Shown in pieces: positions 5,705 through 12,157 of a DNA stretch of 12,157 bases (position 1 is its first letter; every line of letters starts with the position of its first letter). The notes beneath the pieces are model-generated. The model was not told the origin of the DNA. It ran no database searches and worked only from the letters and a program-made list of their open reading frames with translations. Source of the stretch: an uncultured Oscillospiraceae bacterium (GTDB lineage: Bacteria > Bacillota > Clostridia > Oscillospirales > Acutalibacteraceae); assembly GCA_900539425.1 (NCBI GenBank), contig UQBX01000036.1, positions 1-12,157 of the forward strand, written 5' to 3'. The translations under genes were made by a program, and so were the position numbers.

Positions 5705-8188
5705 ATGAGTCAGAATAATAACTTATCAATAGATGAGATACTGCGAGAGGCACAGGAGGTACTAAGCAGTATCGGCGGAGATTCCGTTTCAGGCGAAAGC
5801 GCTGAAGCACAGCAGGACGATGTTAAAACTTATGTTCCGCAGAAAAAGAGCAGACCAGAAACAAATGAGCAGACAAAGCCCCAAAAATCTGAGGATGCAG
5901 AGGACATAAAAGAATTTCACCCTGATAAAGAAAGACCGCAGCGGGAAAGCGAACCCAAACAGACGGCTAAATCTGCACAGCAGAAAACGAAGGCTATTCC
6001 GCCTATTCGCCATGAAACAGCGGCAAGCGACAAAACAATGCGCGTGCCACAGAAAAAGTCTGAAAAAAGCAGGTTTTTCAAAAAATATTCGTCAGATGAG
6101 GAGTATGGGTCAACACCGCCGCAGATAATAGAGAAAGCGGCAACAATAAGAAGTAAATCCAGATTTGATAAAACCTCGGATCTTCAGGAAATACCTACTA
6201 TTCTTGCAGTTGAGGAGCTTGATAAAACAAGACGAGTTCTTTCTTCACAGCAGGATAGTGCTCCGGCGCAGGAAACAGAGGAATATGACAGCTCAGACCA
6301 GATAAGGCTCAGCGGTTTCGATGATGAAATGGACGAAGTGCCTGATATTGATGAGGAGCTTGCAGAGGAGCAGCTGCGCCGCCGCCGTGAGGAAAAAGTA
6401 AGCAAATTCCGCCTTTTCGCTCAGGAAGAACTGCCGGGAGATGAAAAGGGAACCGCTCAGAAAATAACTCAGGGCGATTACAGGGACAGAAGTGAGCGAA
6501 CTCTTACTATGGAGCGGCTTTTCAAAATGAAGACGAACGCTCAGGTACAGGTTTGTTTTACCATCGTTTTCGGCGCGCTTTTGTTTGCGGTAACTCTTTT
6601 GCACGGCTCAGGGCATATGCCTTCTTTTCTCAACAATGATTTTGCTTACTGCCTTGCCGTAAATGTTCTTTACGGACTTGCGCTTATAACGAATATCGGT
6701 TCTCTGCTGCACGGGCTTAATTTGAAAAAAGGAATAAATTTTGATTTCCCTGTTACTGTATCGAGCCTTGTTGTACTCGGCCACTGCATATGTGCCGCGG
6801 CAGGTGTTGATCTTTCGTCGCACGGCGGTTCGCTTCTTGCTTCCGCGGCAGTTTTCGGTCTCTTTATGAGCGGCGTGGGTAAATACAGGACGCTTGTGCG
6901 CGTTATACGTAATTTTGAATACCTTACAAACAGCAGTGATAAATACACAGTGGAGGATATAGTAAACGAGGTTGACGCAAAGATAATATCCAAAAATATG
7001 CTGGACGGCAATCCTTATTTGAAGTACAGCGTAAAAACGGATTTTCCCACCAGCTTCTTTGAAATATCTTTTGCAAATGAGCCTGCGGACAAGATAGCAA
7101 AGATACTTTTCCCCGTGCTGTTCGGTTTCAATGCCGCATTGTTTGCAGTATACGGCATAGTTTATTCCGACTGGCTTTCGGCATTCAGTATAATCACTGC
7201 CGGTCTTGTTATCTCATGCCCCGTTGTAACGCTGTGTGCCACAAATAACGCTCTTTGCGATATGTCAAAAGTGCTTGAAAAACGCGGCGCAATGATATGC
7301 GGCTATGAAGGCGCTCATTATATACACAATTCAAATGCTATAGTAATGGAAGCGTCTGAGCTGTTCGGCCCGCGTTCGTGCAGTTTTCACGGTTATAAAA
7401 CATTCAACGGAGCAAAAATAGACGATGCGCTTCTCCAAACCGCGGCAGTCATAATTCAGACTAAAAGTCCGCTTGCCGCAGTATTCGATTCTGTTATCGT
7501 AGGCAGAAATTCAATACTGCCTACTGCGGAAGGGATAATATATGAGGATAAAATGGGCACTTCCGCCTGGATATATCAGAAAAAGGTGCTTGTAGGAAAC
7601 AGGGATCTGCTTATTCGTCACGGCGTTTCCGTTCCTAAAATAGAGTATGAAAAAAAATATACCCGAAAGGGCAGAAAGGCGCTTTATTTGGCGGTAGCAG
7701 GCAAAATATCCGCAATGTTCATTGTAAGCTATACTGCTGATCCTGCGCTTAAAAAGAGCCTCAAACGTCTTGAAAAAAGCGGTATGACAGTTATTTTAAG
7801 AAGCTGTGATCCTTATATAAATGAGGAGAGCGTTACAAAAATATTTGACCTGCCCGAAGGATACATCAGAGTTATGACTGCGTCTAACGGCAGAAGCTTT
7901 GAAAAATACAGTGATGCCGTTGCAGAAAAAAGCCCTGCTTACGCCGTGCATAACGGCACAACAAACGCATTCATATCATCCGTGCTCGGCTCTGATAAGC
8001 TTGTTGTTACAGAAAAGATAATTACCGCTCTCGCTTCTTTCGGTTCGGCAATAGGCTTCGGTGTAATAGCACTGCTTTCCTTTGCAAACGGATTAAGCCA
8101 GCTCAATGCGGTAAACATAATCATCTTTCAGGCGCTTTGGTCGCTTTTTGTGCTCATTATTACTAAATTACGGAAAAACGGTATATAA
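5705..8188 (+). CDS. Predicted catalytically dead P-type ATPase-like membrane protein with long disordered N-terminus
   Basis: I do not recognise a named gene. Residues 1-275 are charged and low in complexity, apart from an initial helix (SIDEILREAQEVL, 8-20), and should be disordered and cytosolic. Eight hydrophobic segments follow, near 281-299, 313-336, 349-366, 375-391, 466-487, 490-510, 775-795 and 800-820. This is the P1B metal-ATPase arrangement. From VISCPVV (502-508, at the place of CPC) the sequence aligns without gaps to the P1B consensus through KRG, I-x-G and E up to the phosphorylation site. There the site reads VMEASELF, so E549 stands where DKTGT's Asp should be. Further remnants are SPLA for HPLA (588-591), VLVGNRDLL (628-636), and SCD for TGD (700-702). 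GDGxND and the actuator-domain TGE are not found. ATP-driven transport looks impossible; a sensory, scaffolding or permease-regulating role is inference. ATG 5705 is preferred because AGAG lies 8 nt upstream; GTG 5696 would add three residues. It is co-transcribed with rlmB. Confidence 0.75.
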   Translation: MSQNNNLSIDEILREAQEVLSSIGGDSVSGESAEAQQDDVKTYVPQKKSRPETNEQTKPQKSEDAEDIKEFHPDKERPQRESEPKQTAKSAQQKTKAIPPIRHETAASDKTMRVPQKKSEKSRFFKKYSSDEEYGSTPPQIIEKAATIRSKSRFDKTSDLQEIPTILAVEELDKTRRVLSSQQDSAPAQETEEYDSSDQIRLSGFDDEMDEVPDIDEELAEEQLRRRREEKVSKFRLFAQEELPGDEKGTAQKITQGDYRDRSERTLTMERLFKMKTNAQVQVCFTIVFGALLFAVTLLHGSGHMPSFLNNDFAYCLAVNVLYGLALITNIGSLLHGLNLKKGINFDFPVTVSSLVVLGHCICAAAGVDLSSHGGSLLASAAVFGLFMSGVGKYRTLVRVIRNFEYLTNSSDKYTVEDIVNEVDAKIISKNMLDGNPYLKYSVKTDFPTSFFEISFANEPADKIAKILFPVLFGFNAALFAVYGIVYSDWLSAFSIITAGLVISCPVVTLCATNNALCDMSKVLEKRGAMICGYEGAHYIHNSNAIVMEASELFGPRSCSFHGYKTFNGAKIDDALLQTAAVIIQTKSPLAAVFDSVIVGRNSILPTAEGIIYEDKMGTSAWIYQKKVLVGNRDLLIRHGVSVPKIEYEKKYTRKGRKALYLAVAGKISAMFIVSYTADPALKKSLKRLEKSGMTVILRSCDPYINEESVTKIFDLPEGYIRVMTASNGRSFEKYSDAVAEKSPAYAVHNGTTNAFISSVLGSDKLVVTEKIITALASFGSAIGFGVIALLSFANGLSQLNAVNIIIFQALWSLFVLIITKLRKNGI

Positions 8189-8202
8189 TACATATATGCC
8201 TT

Positions 8203-8215
8203 GTTTATAATAAAC
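8203..8215 (+). promoter_or_regulatory. Candidate promoter -10 within a palindrome, upstream of rubrerythrin
   Basis: GTTTAT-A-ATAAAC is a perfect 6-1-6 inverted repeat, and it contains TATAAT (8206-8211). No good -35 lies 16-18 bp upstream, so unaided promoter activity is uncertain. A second TATAAT (8184-8189) overlaps the end of the preceding gene, also without a -35. The half-site TTATAAT resembles half of a PerR box, but the full PerR inverted repeat is not present. Rubrerythrin might instead be read from the rlmB promoter, since no terminator is visible before it. Confidence 0.3.
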
Positions 8216-8240
8216 TGTGTTGCGGACATACAAAGTTTAT

Positions 8241-8307
8241 AAGGCAAATTTGCCTTCAGGTGCGCTTTTACGCCCGTTTCAGCACCTAAAAAATTATTAA
8301 TACGGGC
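8241..8307 (+). promoter_or_regulatory. Possible structured leader (hairpin plus H-type pseudoknot) of rubrerythrin
   Basis: Three pairings can be drawn. The first is the perfect 16-bp palindrome AAGGCAAATTTGCCTT (8241-8256), a 6-bp stem with an AATT loop. The second is AGGTGC (8258-8263) with GCACCT (8282-8287). The third is GCCCGT in the loop of that hairpin (8272-8277) with ACGGGC downstream (8302-8307). The last two together form an H-type pseudoknot whose third loop (8288-8301) is A/T-rich, as in several small riboswitches. Its 3' strand ends 3 nt before the AAGGTAAGGA ribosome binding region. It matches no riboswitch class that I know, and may be chance. Confidence 0.35.
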
Positions 8308-8325
8308 AGAAAGGTAAGGATTAAT

Positions 8326-8868
8326 ATGAAAAAACTTGACGGAACAAAAACTCAGGCAAACCTTATGGCGGCTTTTGCTGGTGAGAGCCAGGCGCATACA
8401 AAGTATCAGTATTACGCTTCAAAAGCCAAGAAAGACGGTTATGTGCAGATTGCAAATCTGTTTACTGAAACATCAAACAATGAAAAGGAGCATGCAAAAA
8501 TCTGGTTTAAGCTGCTTCATGACGGGGCTGTTCCCGATACTACTGCAAATCTTAAAGATGCCGCAGCAGGCGAAAACTATGAGTGGACAGATATGTACGC
8601 AACATTTGCAAAAGAGGCAAGGGAAGAGGGATTTGATGAGATCGCTTTCCTTTTTGAAGAGGTTGCAAAGATTGAAAAAGAGCATGAGCAGAGATATCTC
8701 AAACTGCTTGAAAATGTTGAGGGCGGCCTTGTATTCAGCCGTGATGAAGATAAGATATGGAAATGCAGCAACTGCGGCCATATAGTTATCGGCAAGGAAG
8801 CTCCTGAGGTATGCCCCGTATGCTCGCATCCCAGAGCATATTTTGAGATTAAAGCAGAGAACTATTGA
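8326..8868 (+). CDS. rbr: Rubrerythrin (peroxide-scavenging di-iron protein)
   Basis: Rubrerythrin is a cytosolic non-haem iron peroxidase of anaerobes that reduces hydrogen peroxide, taking electrons through its rubredoxin domain. The 180-residue product has both parts. The ferritin-like four-helix bundle (about 1-135) carries the di-iron ligands: E20 (FAGESQAHTKYQYY), E53 and H56 (NNEKEHAKIW), E97 (FAKEARE), and E117 and H120 (KIEKEH). The C-terminal rubredoxin domain (145-178) has C147/C150 (CSNC) and C163/C166 (CPVC). Length is slightly below the classical 191-residue protein. ATG 8326 has AAGGA (8316-8320) 5 nt upstream. A terminator lies 16 bp after the stop. The upstream leader has palindromes and a possible pseudoknot. 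Oxidative-stress control by PerR would be usual in the group, but a complete PerR box is not visible. Confidence 0.96.
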   Translation: MKKLDGTKTQANLMAAFAGESQAHTKYQYYASKAKKDGYVQIANLFTETSNNEKEHAKIWFKLLHDGAVPDTTANLKDAAAGENYEWTDMYATFAKEAREEGFDEIAFLFEEVAKIEKEHEQRYLKLLENVEGGLVFSRDEDKIWKCSNCGHIVIGKEAPEVCPVCSHPRAYFEIKAENY

Positions 8869-8884
8869 TATATGCCCATATTCT

Positions 8885-8915
8885 GCCCGGCGGGCTATCC
8901 CGTCGGGCGTTTTTT
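8885..8915 (+). terminator. Strong rho-independent terminator between rubrerythrin and corA
   Basis: A 10-bp GC-rich stem, GCCCGGCGGG (8885-8894) with CCCGTCGGGC (8899-8908), contains one G-U pair and a CTAT loop. A G and six T follow (8910-8915). The corA ribosome binding site starts only 6 nt after the T-run, so this hairpin also sits directly in front of corA and could act as an attenuator. Confidence 0.92.
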
Positions 8916-8935
8916 AAGGCAAAGGAGGTAAAGCT

Positions 8936-9880
8936 GTGTTTTATCAGTTTCAGGATGAGGTAACCACCGTTGAGATAGACGATATTGACAGCCATTATGT
9001 AACAGCCGGTTATGTTACGGTGACCGAGTTTGAAAAAATATATGATAAGTTTGGCTTTGCCGCATCAACTGTTGAAGCGGCTAAATCGGATAATATGTAT
9101 TTCCATTCACGTTTTGGGGTGGAGGTGTATGACGATTACTGCTTTACAAAAATGAGCATAATTAATGCGCTTGATGTTAAAGATGAGCGTGATATAATTG
9201 CCGTGTATATTAAGAAAAACCTGCTTATCGTTGTAGACGTCAGGGATAAAGACTGCTCCACAAGAGATAGATTTCTTGCAAGCCTCAGCAAATATTCACC
9301 CATAAATATCACCCTTGAAAAGCTTATATACGCTTTTCTTGATAATCTTACAAGCAAGGATAATAAAGCAATAGAAGACGAAGGATACGAGATTACAAAG
9401 CTGGAGGAGATCGTGCTGCACGGAAATGCAGGCAGCAACTTCAACCTGGAACTGCTTCAGATGAAAAAAGAACTGCTTTCAATGCGAAATTATTATGAGC
9501 AGCTTATTGACATCGGCGAGGCGCTGGAGGATAATGAAAACGAGATTTTTGACGAAAATTATCTTCGCTATATTTCAAATTTCACTAAGAAAACGGTAAG
9601 ACTGCGTGATGATGTAGAGCTCCTGCGGGGATCGGTAGTGCATCTGCAGGACGCGTATCAGTCTTTTATAGATTTAAAGACTAATCACACAATGCAGATA
9701 TTTACTGTTGTATCAACAATATTTTTCCCGCTTACCGTTATAGTCGGTTGGTACGGTATGAACTTTAAATATATGCCTGAGATACAATGGAGATACGGGT
9801 ATGTATTTGTAATAGCGCTGTCTGTAATTGTTGTTACAGTGCTTGCAATTATCGGAAAAAAGAAAAAATGGATAGGTTAA
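8936..9880 (+). CDS. corA: CorA-family magnesium transporter
   Basis: CorA proteins form pentameric channels that admit Mg2+ (and Co2+ or Ni2+) across the inner membrane. The 314-residue product has the usual large cytosolic N-terminal domain with a long acidic helical region (about 143-250). Two C-terminal membrane helices follow (about 254-273 and 288-307). The signature YGMN that follows TM1 is intact (G274-M275-N276) and is followed by the expected short loop containing MPE (280-282). A basic tail (KKKKW) ends the chain. The start is GTG 8936, with AAAGGAGG (8921-8928) 7 nt upstream. Only about 20 bp separates it from the preceding terminator, so no separate promoter fits; expression may depend on read-through. 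It is followed by tex after 4 bp. Specificity for Mg2+ over other divalent metals is assumed from the family. Confidence 0.92.
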   Translation: MFYQFQDEVTTVEIDDIDSHYVTAGYVTVTEFEKIYDKFGFAASTVEAAKSDNMYFHSRFGVEVYDDYCFTKMSIINALDVKDERDIIAVYIKKNLLIVVDVRDKDCSTRDRFLASLSKYSPINITLEKLIYAFLDNLTSKDNKAIEDEGYEITKLEEIVLHGNAGSNFNLELLQMKKELLSMRNYYEQLIDIGEALEDNENEIFDENYLRYISNFTKKTVRLRDDVELLRGSVVHLQDAYQSFIDLKTNHTMQIFTVVSTIFFPLTVIVGWYGMNFKYMPEIQWRYGYVFVIALSVIVVTVLAIIGKKKKWIG

Positions 9881-9884
9881 TTTT

Positions 9885-12026
9885 ATGAACATAATTGAAA
9901 CTCTTGCAAACGAATTTAAAGTTAAAACTCATCAAATAGAAAATACGGTAAAGCTGCTTGACGAGGGCAATACAATTCCGTTTATAGCTCGTTACAGAAA
10001 AGAGGTAACGGGTTCGCTTGATGATCAGATCCTGCGAGCTATAAGCGACAGGCTGGATTACCTGCGTTCCCTTACGGAGCAGAAAGAAAAAGTTACCGCT
10101 TCAATAGAGGAGCAGGGTGCAATGACACCCGAACTTGCCGCGGCGATAGATAATGCAAAAACTCTGACGGAACTTGAGGATATTTACCGCCCTTACAGGC
10201 CTAAAAGAAAAACAAGAGCTTCCGTTGCTAAAGCAAGAGGACTTGAGCCGCTGGCAAACGATATACTTAAACAGAACAATGAATTTGACCCGCAGAGCGC
10301 TGCGGCTGAATATATAAACGAAGAAGTGCCGACTGCTGAAGATGCGCTGAACGGCGCGTGTGATATAATAGCTGAAATAATATCCGACGATGCCAATGTC
10401 CGCCGCCAGTTAAGATATATGCTTAGAGCGCACGGCATTGTAACGGTAAAAGGCACTAAAGATGATTTGGGCGTTTATGAAAATTATGCCGATTACTCCG
10501 AGCCTGTTTCAAAAATAGCAAACCACAGAATTCTTGCCGTAAACCGCGGTGAAAAAGAAGATGTGCTCAAAGTAAGCATAGAGCTTGATAAAGCCGTTGG
10601 TATGAGCGTACTTACAGGGCTTTATGTAAACGGCTCAAACGTTTCGTCCGCGCTTGTGTCACAGGCGGCTGAGGATTCGTATACCAGACTTGTTTATCCC
10701 GCTGTTGAGCGTGAGATAAGAAATGATCTTACAGAAAGGGCAAGCACAGACGCGATTAAAGTGTTTGCAGAAAACACAGCTCAGCTTCTTATGCAGCCGC
10801 CCGTCAGGGGAAAGGTGGCAATAGGTCTTGACCCGGGTTACCGCACGGGCTGCAAAGTTGCTGCCGTTGATGAAACGGGAAAAGTGCTTGATACAGCTGT
10901 TATATACTGTGCTCCGCCGCACAGCAAGACAGAAGAGGCAAAGAAAATAATAACCAATCTTGTTAATAAATACGGCGTAAAGATGTTCGCAATCGGAAAC
11001 GGCACTGCATCGCACGAAACAGAAGTGTTTGCGTCAGATCTTATTAAAGAACTTGACTGCGGCATAACATACATGGTTGTAAGCGAGGCAGGAGCGTCCG
11101 TATATTCAGCGTCAAAGCTTGCGGCGCAGGAATTTCCGCAGTATGATGTTTCACTGCGTTCCGCCGTATCAATAGCACGCAGACTTCAGGATCCGCTTGC
11201 GGAACTTGTAAAAATAGATCCAAAGTCTATCGGTGTCGGTCAGTATCAGCACGATATGCCTCAAAAAGAACTTAATCATGCGCTTGATGCCGTTGTTGAA
11301 GATTGCGTAAATTCAGTAGGTGTGGATCTGAATACTGCGTCTCCGTCACTTTTACAGCGTGTTTCGGGAATATCTTCATCAGTTGCTCAGAATATAGTGA
11401 AATACAGGGAAGAAAACGGAGCGTTCACTTCAAGAAATCAGCTTTTGAAAGTGCCGAAGCTCGGCCCCAAAGCATATGAGCAGTGCGCCGGCTTTTTAAG
11501 AATACCCGGTGCTGAGAATGTTCTTGACAATACTGCCGTTCATCCCGAATCATATGAAACGGCTGAAAACCTGCTTGAACTTTGCGGCGTTTCAAAAAGC
11601 GATGTAGCAGCAGGCAATATCTCTCAGCTTACAAAAACAGTGGAAAAACGCGGTATAAAAGAACTTGCGAGTGAACTTAATACGGGTGAACCTACTCTTG
11701 CGGATATAATCAAGGAAATAAGCAAACCGGGCAGAGATCCGCGTGAGGAATTACCCGCTCCCATGCTGAGAACGGATGTTATGGGAATGGAAGATCTGAA
11801 ACCTGGAATGGAACTCAAAGGCACAGTCAGAAATGTAATTGATTTCGGGGCGTTTGTTGATATCGGTGTTCATCAAGACGGGCTTGTTCATATCTCTCAG
11901 ATTTCCAACAGATATATAAAGCATCCGTCAGAGGTGCTTAAAGTAGGTCAGATAGTAACCGTTTGGGTACTTTCGGTAGATACAGCTAAAAAGAGAATTT
12001 CTCTTACAATGAAAAAGCCTGAATAA
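9885..12026 (+). CDS. tex: Tex-family RNA-binding transcription accessory protein
   Basis: Tex is a cytosolic nucleic-acid-binding protein related to eukaryotic Spt6. It is linked to transcription and toxin-gene expression in some bacteria and to RNA decay in others. The 713-residue product shows the full domain order. The Tex N-terminal helical region (1-200) carries the signature IPFIARYRKE (31-40). A YqgF/RNase H-like domain (about 310-450) has GLDPGYRTG (314-322). Helix-hairpin-helix repeats (about 478-550) include VSGISSSVAQNIV (493-505) and VPKLGPKAYEQCAGFLRI (523-540). A C-terminal S1 RNA-binding domain (641-710) has GTVRNVIDFGAFVDIG and DGLVHIS. Length is normal. The ATG at 9885 fits the conserved N-terminus, although its ribosome binding site is weak (AGG, 8 nt upstream, at the corA stop). 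This suggests translational coupling to corA. It is the last gene of this unit. Confidence 0.96.
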   Translation: MNIIETLANEFKVKTHQIENTVKLLDEGNTIPFIARYRKEVTGSLDDQILRAISDRLDYLRSLTEQKEKVTASIEEQGAMTPELAAAIDNAKTLTELEDIYRPYRPKRKTRASVAKARGLEPLANDILKQNNEFDPQSAAAEYINEEVPTAEDALNGACDIIAEIISDDANVRRQLRYMLRAHGIVTVKGTKDDLGVYENYADYSEPVSKIANHRILAVNRGEKEDVLKVSIELDKAVGMSVLTGLYVNGSNVSSALVSQAAEDSYTRLVYPAVEREIRNDLTERASTDAIKVFAENTAQLLMQPPVRGKVAIGLDPGYRTGCKVAAVDETGKVLDTAVIYCAPPHSKTEEAKKIITNLVNKYGVKMFAIGNGTASHETEVFASDLIKELDCGITYMVVSEAGASVYSASKLAAQEFPQYDVSLRSAVSIARRLQDPLAELVKIDPKSIGVGQYQHDMPQKELNHALDAVVEDCVNSVGVDLNTASPSLLQRVSGISSSVAQNIVKYREENGAFTSRNQLLKVPKLGPKAYEQCAGFLRIPGAENVLDNTAVHPESYETAENLLELCGVSKSDVAAGNISQLTKTVEKRGIKELASELNTGEPTLADIIKEISKPGRDPREELPAPMLRTDVMGMEDLKPGMELKGTVRNVIDFGAFVDIGVHQDGLVHISQISNRYIKHPSEVLKVGQIVTVWVLSVDTAKKRISLTMKKPE

Positions 12027-12036
12027 CATTTCATAT

Positions 12037-12071
12037 AAAAACGGCTTCGCCTTGCGGCGGAGCCGTTTTTT
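12037..12071 (+). terminator. Rho-independent terminator after tex
   Basis: An 11-bp stem, ACGGCTTCGCC (12041-12051) with GGCGGAGCCGT (12056-12066), has one G-U pair and a TTGC loop. An A-run precedes it (12037-12040) and T extends to 12071, so it could work in both directions. It ends the corA-tex unit 10 bp past the tex stop. Confidence 0.93.
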
Positions 12072-12142
12072 GCTGTATATCGATGCGGTTAGTTAAAATG
12101 ATGTTTTGATGGAATTATTGTTTCAATAAAAAAGGCGTCTGT
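12072..12142. other. Contig-end flank with no gene
   Basis: Seventy AT-rich bases follow the tex terminator. I see no open frame with a ribosome binding site. An A6 run followed by GGCGTCT (12128-12140) looks like the left arm of another terminator, possibly that of a convergent gene, cut off by the window end. This is a weak reading. Confidence 0.3.
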
Positions 12143-12157
12143 AGATCGGAAGAGCGT
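12143..12157. other. Illumina TruSeq adapter remnant (assembly artefact)
   Basis: The last 15 bases, AGATCGGAAGAGCGT, are identical to the start of the common Illumina TruSeq adapter as read through a short insert. A chance match of 15 bases exactly at the sequence end is very unlikely. These bases should be treated as non-genomic; the first one to three might coincide with genomic sequence. Confidence 0.93.

Noticed and set aside
5460..5810. 116-codon minus-strand open frame across the rlmB/membrane-protein junction
   Set aside because: It is antisense to two well-supported genes and has a composition typical of a reverse-strand shadow.
7349..7366. Sequencing error or frameshift explaining the missing DKTGT motif
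   Set aside because: The frame is continuous on both sides and aligns without gaps to the consensus, and the other catalytic motifs far away are also lost, so one local error cannot account for it.
8241..8301. Terminator after the ATPase-like gene
   Set aside because: The palindrome and hairpin here lack a following T-run on the + strand; A-rich sequence follows instead, so they do not form an intrinsic terminator for that gene.
8473..8829. 118-codon minus-strand open frame inside rubrerythrin
   Set aside because: Rubrerythrin is intact and strongly recognisable on the other strand; no start signal supports the antisense frame.

Overview
The window looks like a piece of chromosome from an anaerobic, low-to-mid GC Firmicute of the Clostridia, perhaps an Oscillospiraceae/Ruminococcaceae-type gut bacterium. 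This rests on a rubrerythrin, an MhsT-like sodium symporter, strong AGGAGG-type ribosome binding sites with TTG and GTG starts, near-consensus sigma-A promoters, and the protein flavour overall. The taxonomy is inference. The last 15 bases match the start of the Illumina TruSeq adapter, so the window probably reaches a raw contig end.

Layout. (1) 1-57 may be the 3' end of an unidentified + strand gene, followed by a hairpin terminator usable in both directions. (2) 117-1475 on the minus strand is a neurotransmitter:sodium symporter, read from its own promoter in a 250-bp divergent spacer. (3) 1726-4749 is a + strand operon: radC, a dGTPase-like HD phosphohydrolase and a GH18-type lipoprotein. 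It has a TTGACA-N17-TAAAAT promoter and a strong terminator. (4) 4838-8188 is a second unit: rlmB, then an 827-residue membrane protein that resembles a heavy-metal P-type ATPase stripped of its catalytic residues. (5) 8326-8868 is rubrerythrin, preceded by a leader with palindromes and a possible H-type pseudoknot, and followed by a terminator. (6) 8936-12026 is corA then tex, only 4 bp apart, starting 20 bp after the rubrerythrin terminator and closed by another terminator.

Most genes are housekeeping: amino-acid uptake, nucleotide and DNA maintenance, rRNA methylation, peroxide defence, Mg2+ uptake and transcription accessory functions. No mobile element, CRISPR array, rRNA or tRNA is visible. 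There is no gene-free stretch above 300 bases; the longest spacers are 1476-1725, 4750-4911, 8189-8325 and 12027-12157.

The most interesting object is the protein at 5705-8188. It keeps the eight-helix layout of a P1B ATPase and aligns without gaps around the phosphorylation site. However, it has Glu for the phospho-Asp, has lost the DKTGT, TGE and GDGxND signatures, and carries a long charged N-terminal tail with short threonine-containing repeats. It is a candidate pseudo-transporter that may act as a sensor or scaffold. The possible pseudoknot in the rubrerythrin leader is the second item to check.
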